Assembly: GCA_950097015.1 (NCBI GenBank)
Contig: CATNEN010000001.1
Coordinates: 1,352,001 to 1,416,000, forward strand
Direction of reading: 5' to 3'
Length of the DNA stretch: 64,000 bases
From: Macrostomum hystrix
Lineage: Eukaryota; Platyhelminthes; Macrostomidae
The notes under the pieces are model-generated. The model searched no databases. It worked only from the letters and a program-made list of their open reading frames with translations, and was not told where the DNA came from. A program made the position numbers and the translations under genes. Positions 46,101 to 57,200 of the stretch are shown piece after piece (the first letter of the stretch is position 1; every line of letters begins with the position of its first letter).

Positions 46101-49100
46101 TGATTAGAGATGAGGCTGATTAGAGATGGGACTGATTAGAGATGAGACTGATTAGAGATGGGACTGATTAGAGATGAGACTGATTTGAGATGGGACTGAT
46201 TAGAGATGGAACTGATTAGAGATGGAACTGATTAGAGATGGGACTGATTAGAGATGAGACTGATTAGAGATGAGACTGATTAGAGATGGAACTGATTAGA
46301 GATGAGACTGATTAGAGATGGGACTGATTAGAGATGAGACTGATTTGAGATGGGACTGATTAGAGATGGAACTGATTAGAGATGGAACTGATTAGAGATG
46401 GGACTGATTAGAGATGAGACTGATTAGAGATGAGACTGATTAGAGATGAGACTGATTAGAGATGGAACTGATTAGAGATGAGACTGATTAGAGATGGGAC
46501 TGATTAGAGATGAGACTGATTTGAGATGGGACTGATTAGAGATGGAACTGATTAGAGATGGAACTGATTAGAGATGGAACTGATTAGAGATGAGGCTGAT
46601 TAGAGATGGGACTGATTAGAGATGAGACTGATTAGAGATGGGACTGATTAGAGATGAGACTGATTAGAGATGAGACTGATTAGAGATGAGACTGATTAGA
46701 GATGAGACTGATTAGAGATGGAACTGATTAGAGATGAGACTGATTAGAGATGGGACTGATTAGAGATGAGACTGATTAGAGATGAGACTGATTAGAGATG
46801 AGACTGATTAGAGATGGGACTGATTAGAGATGGGACTGATTAGAGATGGGACTGATTAGAGATGAGACTGATTAGAGATAGGACTGATTAGAGATGAGAC
46901 TGAGTAGAGATGAGACTGATTAGAGATGAGACTGAGTAGAGATGAGACTGATTAGAGATGAGACTGAGTAGAGATGAGACTGAGTAAAGATGAGACTGAG
47001 TAGAGATGAGACTGAGTAGAGATGAGACTGATTAGAGATGAGACTGAGTAGAGATGAGACTGATTAGAGATGAGACTGAGTAAAGATGAGACTGAGTAGA
47101 GATGAGACTGATTAGAGATGAGACTGAGTAGAGATGAGACTGATTAGAGATGGGACTGATTAGAGATGAGACTGATTAGAGATTGGACTGATTAGAGATG
47201 GAACTGATTAGAGATGGGACTGATTAGAGATGGGACTGATTAGAAATGAGACTGATTAGAGATGGGACTGATTAGAGATGGGACTGATTAGAGATGGAAC
47301 TGATTAGAGATGGGACTGATTAGAGATGGGACTGATTAGAGATGAGACTGATTAGAGATGAGACTGATTAGAGATGAGACTGATTAGAGATGGAACTGAT
47401 TAGAGATGAGACTGATTAGAGATGGGACTGATTAGAGATGAGACTGATTTGAGATGGGACTGATTAGAGATGGAACTGATTAGAGATGGAACTGATTAGA
47501 GATGGAACTGATTAGAGATGAGGCTGATTAGAGATGGGACTGATTAGAGATGAGACTGATTAGAGATGGGACTGATTAGAGATGAGACTGATTAGAGATG
47601 AGACTGATTAGAGATGAGACTGATTAGAGATGAGACTGATTAGAGATGGAACTGATTAGAGATGAGACTGATTAGAGATGGGACTGATTAGAGATGAGAC
47701 TGATTAGAGATGAGACTGATTAGAGATGAGACTGATTAGAGATGGGACTGATTAGAGATGGGACTGATTAGAGATGGGACTGATTAGAGATGAGACTGAT
47801 TAGAGATAGGACTGATTAGAGATGAGACTGATTAGAGATGAGACTGAGTAGAGATGAGACTGAGTAGAGATGAGACTGAGTAAAGATGAGACTGAGTAGA
47901 GATGAGACTGATTAGAGATGAGACTGAGTAGAGATGAGACTGATTAGAGATGAGACTGAGTAGAGATGAGACTGATTAGAGATGAGACTGAGTAGAGATG
48001 AGACTGATTAGAGATGAGACTGAGTAAAGATGAGACTGAGTAGAGATGAGACTGATTAGAGATGAGACTGAGTAGAGATGAGACTGATTAGAGATGAGAC
48101 TGAGTAGAGATGAGACTGATTAGAGATGAGACTGAGTAGAGATGGGACTGATTAGAGATGTGACTGATTAGAGATGAGACTGAGTAGAGATGAGACTGAG
48201 TAGAGATGAGACTGATTAGAGATGAGACTGATTAGAGATGGGACTGATTAGAGATGAGACTGATTAGAGATAGGACTGATTAGAGATGAGACTGAGTAGA
48301 GATGAGACTGATTAGAGATGAGACTGAGTAGAGATGAGACTGATTAGAGATGAGACTGAGTAGAGATGAGACTGAGTAAAGATGAGACTGAGTAGAGATG
48401 AGACTGAGTAGAGATGAGACTGATTAGAGATGAGACTGAGTAGAGATGAGACTGATTAGAGATGAGACTGAGTAAAGATGAGACTGAGTAGAGATGAGAC
48501 TGATTAGAGATGAGACTGAGTAGAGATGAGACTGATTAGAGATGGGACTGATTAGAGATGAGACTGATTAGAGATGGGACTGATTAGAGATGGAACTGAT
48601 TAGAGATGGGACTGATTAGAGATGGGACTGATTAGAAATGAGACTGATTAGAGATGGGACTGATTAGAGATGGGACTGATTAGAGATGGAACTGATTAGA
48701 GATGGGACTGATTAGAAATGAGACTGATTACAGATGAGACTGATTAGAGATGGAACTGATTAGAGATGGGACTGATTAGAGATGGAACTGAGTAGAGATG
48801 TGACTGATTAGAGATGAGACTGATTAGAGATGAGACTGATTAGAGATGGGACTGATTAGAGATGGGACTGATTAGAGATGGGACTGATTAGAGATGAGAC
48901 TGATTAGAGATGGGACTGATTAGAGATGGGACTGATTAGAGATGGGACTGATTAGAGATGGGACTGATTAGAGATGGGACTGATTAGAAATGAGACAAGG
49001 TGAGGAAGGATGAGACAAGACATGAGAGATGAGACAGTTATAAATCAGTTAAAGAAAAAAACAAAATGACTTACTGACAATGAGCAGTATAATACTCAAA

Positions 49101-49132
49101 TAGCGTTGACCATTAATTGATCTTCGTAGCAT
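31187..49132 (-). CDS. Secreted PAN/Apple-like protein, two exons split by a 17.55-kb satellite intron
   Basis: Exon 1 coding 49132-49075, exon 2 31518-31187; 390 nt, 129 aa. Exon 1 gives MLRRSINGQRYLSIILLIV, a signal peptide with charged n-region and hydrophobic core, then stops in phase 1 at a donor GTCA|GTAAGT. Exon 2 starts after TTTCTTTTTTTAG and completes the codon in frame; an in-frame stop lies upstream of the ATG. The mature part has a PAN/Apple-like cysteine pattern, NCAALCASLPAGGCLGAGFN followed by GRICKL (C-x3-C-x7-C...F...C-x-L), plus one earlier Cys (WQNC). PAN domains bind carbohydrate or protein outside the cell; the ligand is unknown. A TATA box at 49199-49205 and AATAAA at 31143 complete the gene. 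The exon joining is inferred from splice signals, phase and the signal peptide. Confidence 0.77.
31571..48998 (-). repeat. Giant 16-bp minisatellite, about 1,089 copies, inside the PAN-gene intron
   Basis: Unit GAGATGAGACTGATTA on the top strand with point variants: GATGGGACT, GATGGAACT, GATGAGGCT, GATTTGAGA, GACTGAGTA, GAGTAAAGA, GATAGGACT and GATGTGACT. Landmarks at 31581, 32381, 33165, 36573, 41501, 43389, 47517, 48157 and 48973 are all separated by exact multiples of 16, so there is no net indel between any pair I sampled. In the sense of the PAN gene the unit reads TCTCATCTCTAATCAG. Variant patterns repeat at long range (see findings). Confidence 0.97.
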
Positions 49133-49198
49133 TTGTAGCACGCTTTGACTATGGCTATCGAATTATGAACAATTCATCACTTCTGCAAACAAGAAGCC

Positions 49199-49205
49199 CT
49201 TTATA
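49199..49205 (-). promoter_or_regulatory. TATA box of the PAN-domain gene
   Basis: Minus-strand TATAAAG 67 bp upstream of the ATG at 49132. A start about 30 bp downstream would give a 5' UTR of roughly 40 nt. Confidence 0.55.
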
Positions 49206-49692
49206 ATGCCAATCTTACAGTCTAGTTTGTCAATCTCATCCCAACCCGCAATAAAAGCTAATTAGTGGGGTAAACTTACCTGGATAATAACTTGCCTGAT
49301 CAGTTAAGGTCGAATTATGTTTAATCGAAATCACTACGCGACAAGAAAATCTGGTGACAATCGTCCGTGCTATTTTTTAGCTTATTTTCGTTCCATTGTT
49401 TAGTAATAATATATGGATGGAGCAAATCAAGGTTAATTATGCTTGATTGTTAGGTTAACTTAATTAGGCGGGGTTGATAGAGTCTGCAAGTAAAGTTGTT
49501 TTAGCAAATTGATTTATTTTTTATGACTGTTCAAACAAATGTACAGCCTGGAAAAGGCTGAAACTGCATGGTTCACTAAACAATAAAGCTTCACAAATTA
49601 TAAACTCATATTGAGTCCAGGGATCTAAATTCTACTTTTTGTTCCTTGTGATAAAAAGTTAGAGCATATTTCGAGGTATTCTTTTGGGTGAT

Positions 49693-50379
49693 GGTCACTT
49701 CGTCAACTAGCCATTTCGTCAACTCGGTTGACGAAATGACCAAAATGCGTGGGCGGCCTTACTGGCGGTTGACGAAGTGACCAACATGTTTGGGCCCCAT
49801 CACTGGCGGTTGACGAAGTGACCAACATGTTTGGGCCCCATCACTGGCAGTTGACGAAGTGACCAACATGTTTGGGCCCCATCACTGGCAGTTGACGAAG
49901 TGACCAACATGTTTGGGCCCCATCACTGGCAGTTGACGAAGTCCGGGGCTGCTATCCCCGGGCATGTTCGCACCCTGGTACTAATAGCTCGTATCACACA
50001 CGAGTCAAAAAATGTCCCCGGACCCTCCCCCACGCCCCCTAAAGTGCTAATTCCAACATAATGTGCGATTGCTGGCTGAGCGGAACCCAAGCGAGAAGTA
50101 ACAGAATTTCGATACGCTCAGTCGTATTATGTAGTTCATTCGGAGAAGGAGAGTATTGTACAATCGTCTCTAAGTCTGTGCTAAGTCCAGCACCCCAACG
50201 GCCCGAAGCGCCTTTTTTTCTATATAGAATGTTCTATATACAATGATATCTATATATATTTTCTAAGATATCGTTGTTAAGATCATTTTTGTTAAGATAA
50301 CGAAAGCGCATTGAAGTCGGGATCTCGGAGAAGTTAATGGAATAATTAGCAATTGGCATTGGCAGTTGACGAAGTGCCC
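49693..50379. mobile_element. Non-autonomous terminal-inverted-repeat element (MITE-like) with internal tandem repeats
   Basis: Left end GGTCACTTCGTCAAC (49693-49707); right end GTTGACGAAGTGCCC (50365-50379), which matches its reverse complement at 14 of 15 positions. Inside the left end lies a 12-bp-arm hairpin (49712-49723 with 49727-49738). Then four to five copies of a 41-bp unit (49757-49945), each carrying GTTGACGAAGTGACC, the terminus itself. No coding capacity; no clear target duplication. It could be a DNA-transposon derivative or a foldback element. Confidence 0.55.
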
Positions 50380-51288
50380 AAGATTGTAGAGGTCCCCATT
50401 TTTTACGAACAATTACAGTATAACGAAAGAACTTAGAATAACAGTCCACAGTTGTATAATTATAATAAGTGAGCGATAAGAAAAGAAGAAACATAGTTAT
50501 TTAATATTTGAATACAAAATAACAACATTTTACTTGAAGTGCAAAGTGATATCACCCTATTCTAAACTCGATATGATTGTCACTTTTTAATATTTGACAG
50601 CTGATTTATTTTTTTTGTGATGCACCACCATACTGGGAATCTAGCTTCTAGCCGTTCCAGATTTATTTAGTGTCGATTATTGTTCGATGAAAAAAATCTG
50701 TATGCACAAGAGTGAGCAACACTATCAGCATCAAGGTTTGTTTATTTTTTTATTCCTTGTTTCAATTAACTTAGTGTAGTTTTTAACACTGCACCTAGTG
50801 ACTAGTGTTAGGACCCTACTATTCAAATTTTGCTTTAATTATTTAAGTATACATATGTATAATTTTTTTATTACTGACACGCCTCAGTTACATAAGCAGC
50901 TATATATGTTTTAAAACATCAGTTATGTATCAGTAAACTTATTAGAAGCCAAACAATGTGTTTCTTCTTCCATAAAAAATCGAAGGAAATGACATTTTTA
51001 CACAGAAATGCCGTTTTTTTAAATAATATACAGTATTTAGCTATTTTTATTAACTTATTAATTGCTCAAATTAATTTCTTTTATGTTAATATTACTAAAA
51101 GTTATTAAAAAGTGTTTATTCCATTTTTGTTTTGTTTTAACCTTAGGTTTTTGTATCAGTTCTTTAAACCTTAAATTTTAAATGTAAAAACTGTGTGACT
51201 ACAAAAAATGCAATTTAATAGTATCTCAATTCACAGATTGTCATCAACAGATTCTTAACTGCCCCTAGCAACACAGCTGACAGCCAGA
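50380..51288 (+). promoter_or_regulatory. Upstream region of the SLC2A13 gene
   Basis: AT-rich 0.9 kb before the transporter ATG. I see no distinct element beyond poly-T/poly-A runs; it presumably holds the promoter and 5' UTR. Confidence 0.35.
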
Positions 51289-54200
51289 ATGGCTTTAAAT
51301 GCGCAAAACACAGAAGGCTCCTTAAATGGTGCCTTCGCTGACCAGTCTGCTGATGTCAGTCCTGAAGGTCGAGTCAGGAATAGAGCAAATTCGTCCAACA
51401 GCAGAGACTATCAAGACGACGCGTCACAAAAAATTCCACTGACATCAGGCTCCAGGGGTAGCAGTGGTGGCACAATCTACATGGTCATGATCTCTCTGCT
51501 ATCAGCTATTGGCGGATTCCTATTTGGCTACGATACTGGCATTGTTAGCGGGGCGATGCTGTTTGTTAAACAGCAGTTCAATTTAAACAGTCTATGGCAG
51601 GAGATTATCGTCTCTGTGACAATTGGTGCGGCGGCTATCTTTGCCCTGGTGTCCGGTTGGCTGAGTGCTTGGCTGGGTCGGCGACTTTGCATTCTGCTGG
51701 TCAGTGACAAAGAGAATTTTGCCCTAAGCAAGTTTAATTTCCACATGTTTTTATACCGGAGGAGAATTTACCCTCCACCCCGAATTTTTTTGGCTGCGCG
51801 GTGGTGACTGATTGGTTGACAGACTAGGTAAAGATGTACTGTGGTTGATCTGCGCCTAATATTTAGGCTTGATCAGTGAAATTGGAGAAATTCGCGTCAG
51901 GGTGTTCATAGTGGCCTAGTTTCCACCAGTTGTAGCCATTGAAAGTCCAGAAAATCCATCTAAATAAAGGTAGGTGACCACCGAAGACGGAGATGATGCA
52001 GGCACATTCGGGTGACACGCTGATAAATTTTGAAGGCCTGGCAAAGCCGCACTGGGTGTATGAAAAATCCGACCTTCGGCCAGAAACATTGAATATCTCG
52101 ACAGTCTGAAGTCTGGCGACTTGATTCTTGTTTCAGAAGATGCGCAACAAAAAATTTGGCCCGTGTTCTTGAGTTTCGTGTGCTTGCGTTGCTCCGTTCG
52201 GGTGCAGCACAAAATGTCAGGGGGGAATTTCCCTTCCCCTTGGTAGTTCTACTGTTAACCAATTTGCGCTGGAAAAAGAAGCAAATTTACTTTAAATGCT
52301 TTTCCAGGCTAGCATAGTGTTTCTGCTCGGTTCAGTGGTACTGGCCATTGCGCAGGATCGCTCAATGCTAGTTGCTGGCCGGATCATTGTTGGAGCCGGC
52401 ATCGGCCTAGCAAGCATGATTGTGCCCGTGTACTTGGCCGAAACTTCGCCCGCTCACCTGCGCGGCCGGCTGGTCACTTTGAACACAGTTTTCATCACCG
52501 GCGGTCAGTTTGTGGCAGCTCTGACCGCCGGGGCATTCAGCGGCGTCTCACAGGGCTGGCGGTGTGTGCTCACAGAATGTGGATTTTGTAGCCTTCAGTT
52601 ACTGAAGGCTACGTACGGCTAATTTAACAGCTGGGTGAACTGAAACAATACAGAGTTAAGTGTCTTGCTAAAAGGACACAAAAAACAACTTTCATTGCAG
52701 TTAGGAATCGAACCCCAGACCTACGAGTCGTGAGACCGACGCTCTAACCTCTGGGCTACAACCCCCCTATGCCTATATTTAGAATACCAAATGGCCCGAA
52801 ATCAGATTATCATTTTAACTGCATGTTTTGAAGTCCTGATTTTCTTGTTTTCTATGTAGGCAGGGATGAGACACGGGACAAATGAGACATGGTAGAGATG
52901 AGACGGTAGAGATGAGACAGGGGAGAGATAAGACAGCGGAGAGATGAGACAGTGGAGAGGGTGCTGCGCTGAAGGAGCAGTGGGATAATGATGTTGCAAC
53001 CAACCCGGCCCACCTCAGCTACATGCTGGGTCTCGCTGGCCTGCCAGCCCTGCTCCAGATCGTCTGTTTCGCGTGGCTGCCGGAATCGCCACGCTGGTTG
53101 GTTGCTAAGGAGCGCCTGGGAGCGGCCAGAGCTGTTCTTGTTCAACTTCGCGGCGGCATCGATGGAGAAGATTCTAATGAATTGGTTGACGCGGAATTGG
53201 GCGAAATTGTTGCCAAGCACAGGGAGGAGATGCGAGTCATGGCCGACAGGGGTGAGTGGGCTGTGAAGCAAAGATGACTAATGTGACCTTTTTTATGAGC
53301 TGGTCCCTCCAATTAGGCTCACCTAGGAGAGTCCTCCAAAACTCCTCACCCATCCAACTGTCTTGATCTATCTTGTCTCTCCTCATATCGTTCTACCTCT
53401 TCAAATCTCTCTCTACCTCTCTTAATGTCATTCTACTCATCTAGATATCACTCTACTCATCTAGATCTCACTCTTCTCATCTAGATCTCACTCTACTCAT
53501 CTATATCTCACTCTACTCATCTAGATCTCACTCTACTCATCTATATCTCACTCTACTCATCTATATCTCACTCTACTCATCTAGATCTCACTCTACTCAT
53601 CTATATCTCACTCTACTCATCTAGATCTCACTCTACTCATCTATATCTCACTCTACTCATCTATATCTCACTCTACTCATCTAGATCTCACTCTACTCAT
53701 CTAGATCTCACTCTACTAATCTAGATCTCACTCTACTTATCTAGATCTCACTCTACTCATCTATATCTCACTCTACTCATCTAGATCTCACTCTACTCAT
53801 CTATATCTCACTCTACTCATCTATATCTCACTCTACTCATCTAGATCTCACTGTACTCATCTAGATCTCACTCTACTCATCTAGATCTCACTCTACTCAT
53901 CTATATCTCACTCTACTCATCTAGATCTCACTCTACTCATCTAGATCTCACTCTTCTCATCTAGATCTCACTCTACTCATCTAGATCTCACTCTACTCAT
54001 CTAGATCTCACTCTCTCATCTAGATCTCACTCTTCTCATCTAGATCTCACTCTACTCATCTAGATCTCACTCTACTCATCTAGATCTCACTCTACTCATC
54101 TATATCTCACTCTACTCATCTAGATCTCACTCTACTCATCTATATCTCACTCTACTCATCTAGATCTCACTCTTCTCATCTAGATCTCACTCTACTCATC

Positions 54201-57200
54201 TAGATCTCACTCTCTCATCTAGATCTCACTCTTCTCATCTAGATCTCACTCTACTCATCTATATCTCACTCTACTCATCTAGATCTCACTCTACTCATCT
54301 ATATCTCACTCTACTCATCTATATCTCACTCTACTCATCTAGATATCACTCTACTCATCTAGATCTCACTCTACTCATCTAGATCTCACTCTACTCATCT
54401 AGATCTCACTCTACTCATCTAGATCTCATTTTAATAGTCTAAATGTAACCCTTCCTCTACTTCTACTTCTTTATCTTCTCTATTTCTCTTTATCTGCCAA
54501 TTTTCTGAGTTAAAAATTCGTTCTTTAACACTTTGCGTTGTTTTTTTGTGCTTTATTTCAGAAAAGGATCATTCTGGGCCATGTTAGTTTATTTAAATTG
54601 ATTTTTACAAACAATTAGAGTCTTTCTTTCTATGAAGTATTTGAATTAAATTTACATTTTCCTGTAAACTCATGTTTTCTTTTTATCAAGGTGACTGGTT
54701 CTTTTACTTTCAGTTCCATGTTTTTTTCTGGTTAAAAATGCAATTTGTTCTTCATCTAAAGCCTTCTGCACGTGGCTAGTTAAAATAATTCAAGAGATTG
54801 GTAGATAGGGTAGAGATAAGATGGGGAGAGATTGGTAGATAGGGTAGAGATAAGATGGGGAGAGATTGCTAGATAGGGTAGAGATGAGATGGGGAGAGAT
54901 TGGTAGATAGGGTAGAGATAAGATGGGGAGAGATTGGTAGATAGGGTAGAGATAAGATGGGGAGAGATTGGTAGATAGGGTAGAGATAAGATGGGGAGAG
55001 ATTGGTAGATAGGGTAGAGATAAGATGGGGAGAGATTGGTAGATAGGGTAGAGATAAGATGGGGAGAGATTGGTAGATAGGGTAGAGATAAGATGGGGAG
55101 AGATTGGTAGATAGGGTAGAGATAAGATGGGGAGAGATTGGTAGATAGGGTAGAGATGAGATAGGAGATATTGGTAGATAGGGTAAGAGATGAGATGGGG
55201 AGAGATTGGTAGATATGGTGGAGATAAGATAGGGAGAGATTGGTAGATAGGGTAGAGATGAGATAGGAGATATTGGTAGATAGGGTAGAGATGAGATGGG
55301 GAGAGATTGGTAGATAGGGTAGAGATAAGATGGGGAGAGATTGGTAGATAGGGTAGAGATGAGATGGGGAGAGATTGGTAGATAGGGTAGAGATGAGATG
55401 GGGAGAGATTGGTAGATAGGGTAGAGATGAGATGGGGAGAGATTGGGGAGGACCACTACACGTGGTCCTAGTCCAGGAAGCCATATGTAGACACAATTTT
55501 TTTGACAGCTCCTAAATAGAGAGGATAATTTATACAAGAGGCTGTATGTACACCGGCCAGGCCCCAGGCCAATCCTGTTGCAGATGCTTGAACAGCCGTG
55601 GACTCGTCGAGCACTTCTGATTGGCTGCGGTTTGCAAGCCTTTCAACAGCTATCCGGCATCAACACTGTGATGTACTATTCGGCTAGTATTGTTAAGATG
55701 GCCGGAGTCAGAGACGACGTCACGGCTGTGTGGTTGAGCGCGGCAACCGCCGGTACAAATTTCTTCGCTTGTTTCATCGGCCTTTGCCTAGTGGAGAGAA
55801 TCGGTCGCCGGCCATTGCTGATTGGCTCATTGTGCGGCGTGATTGTGTCTCTGGCTGTGCTAGCCATTGGTTTTCAAGTGATTAGAGACAAATCTATGCC
55901 TGTGTCCTTTGAGGTAAGGATAACCTGTTCGATTGCTTTGTTTTCTTGTCAGATTCTTTTGTGTCAGACTTTTGTGTCAGATTCTTCTGTGTCAGATTCT
56001 TCTCTGTCAGATTCTTCTGTGTCAGATTCTTTTGTGTCAGACTTTTGTGTCAGATTCTTCTGTGTCAGATTCTTTTGTGTCAGATTCTTTTGTGTCAGAC
56101 TTTTGTGTCAGATTCTTTTGTGTCAGATTCTTCTGTGTCAGATTCTTCTGTGTCAGATTCTTCTGCGTCAGATTCTTCTGTGTCAGATTCTTTTGTGTCA
56201 GATTTTTCTGTGTCAGATTCTTCTGTGTCAGATTCTTCTGTGTCAGATTCTTCTGTGTCAGATTCTTCTGTGTCAGATTCTTTTGTGTCAGATTCTTTTG
56301 TGTCAGATTCTTTTGTGTCAGATTCTTCTGTGACAGATTCTTCTGTGTCAGATTCTTCTGTGTCAGATGGGTGTGTTTTCAGATGTTGTCTCAGAATTTA
56401 CACAATCATTCTAGTCTAGCGTTGCGACTCCTTTCATAGGGAGTTCTTAAAATAGTTTTTTTCGCGTGACATAAAAATGTTAGTTTCTCTTCGCCACTAA
56501 CAGTGAAGTACAGGGAATGGCCGAGGGTATAGAAGAACAAGTGTTAGTTTACTGGAAGTGGAAAGTTTTTACTGTACTTCGCCCACACTCACATATATTC
56601 ATTTTTTATTCGCAACTTGCTTCTGGCAAAGCAATTCAAAGTAATACTAAAGTTCTTGCTTGCTGCTTGAGACTAAAGACACTTTACTAGGAACCTCAGA
56701 AGAGTAGAAGAGTAAAAGTTCTGAGAAATCTATTTATTGGATTTTTTTTAATCCTAAAAAAATTAAGTGTAAAAATGGAATTTGGAAAATGACAGTCATG
56801 TGAATCAGAGGAATTGTGTATTTATAGTAGTAATGAACTAACATAACCGCATATAACCTCCACTAAAACAGGTTTCTAGTCAGAACAATACGCGGCAATG
56901 CCTGGCACAGACCACCTGCGATTCGTGCATCTCCCAGTTTGCCAGTGACAGCTCCGTTGGCTGCGGCTTCTGCTACTCTGGCAACAATGGCACCTGCGTA
57001 TCCAATGGCAACCCCGACAATCTTCTGTGTCCAACCAAATCTACAGCCTGGTTTCTGGCTAAGGATTTCTGTCCCACGCCGTACGCTTGGATTGTGTTGC
57101 TTGGCCTGATTTCTTACCTGGCATTTTTCTCTCCGGGCATGGCTCCGGTGCCGTGGTTAATCAATTCCGAATTATATCCCCTTTGGGGCCGCAGCGCCGG

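Noticed and set aside
31571-48998. Centromeric satellite
   Set aside because: A 16-bp unit with higher-order structure could suggest it, but it sits between two coding exons of one gene with intact splice signals and is flanked by ordinary genes.
49950-50230. Possible snRNA or spliced-leader RNA gene with a T-run terminator near 50212
   Set aside because: I could not find a donor-ending leader exon, an Sm site of the usual form, or similarity to a known snRNA; the T-run alone is not evidence.
55509-55560. Alternative 5' extension of SLC2A13 exon 4 from the acceptor TTTTTTTGACAG
   Set aside because: The splice site is better than the one at 55561, but it enters in phase 0 while exon 3 ends in phase 1 at a strong GTGAGT donor; it adds about 17 residues absent from the family. 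Kept only as an alternative.
54780-56439. Open frames of 157-251 codons in SLC2A13 introns 3 and 4
   Set aside because: They are translations of the 34-bp and 15-bp arrays; the long frame from 55578 runs from real exon 4 through its donor into the 15-bp array, past the consensus GAG|GTAAGG.
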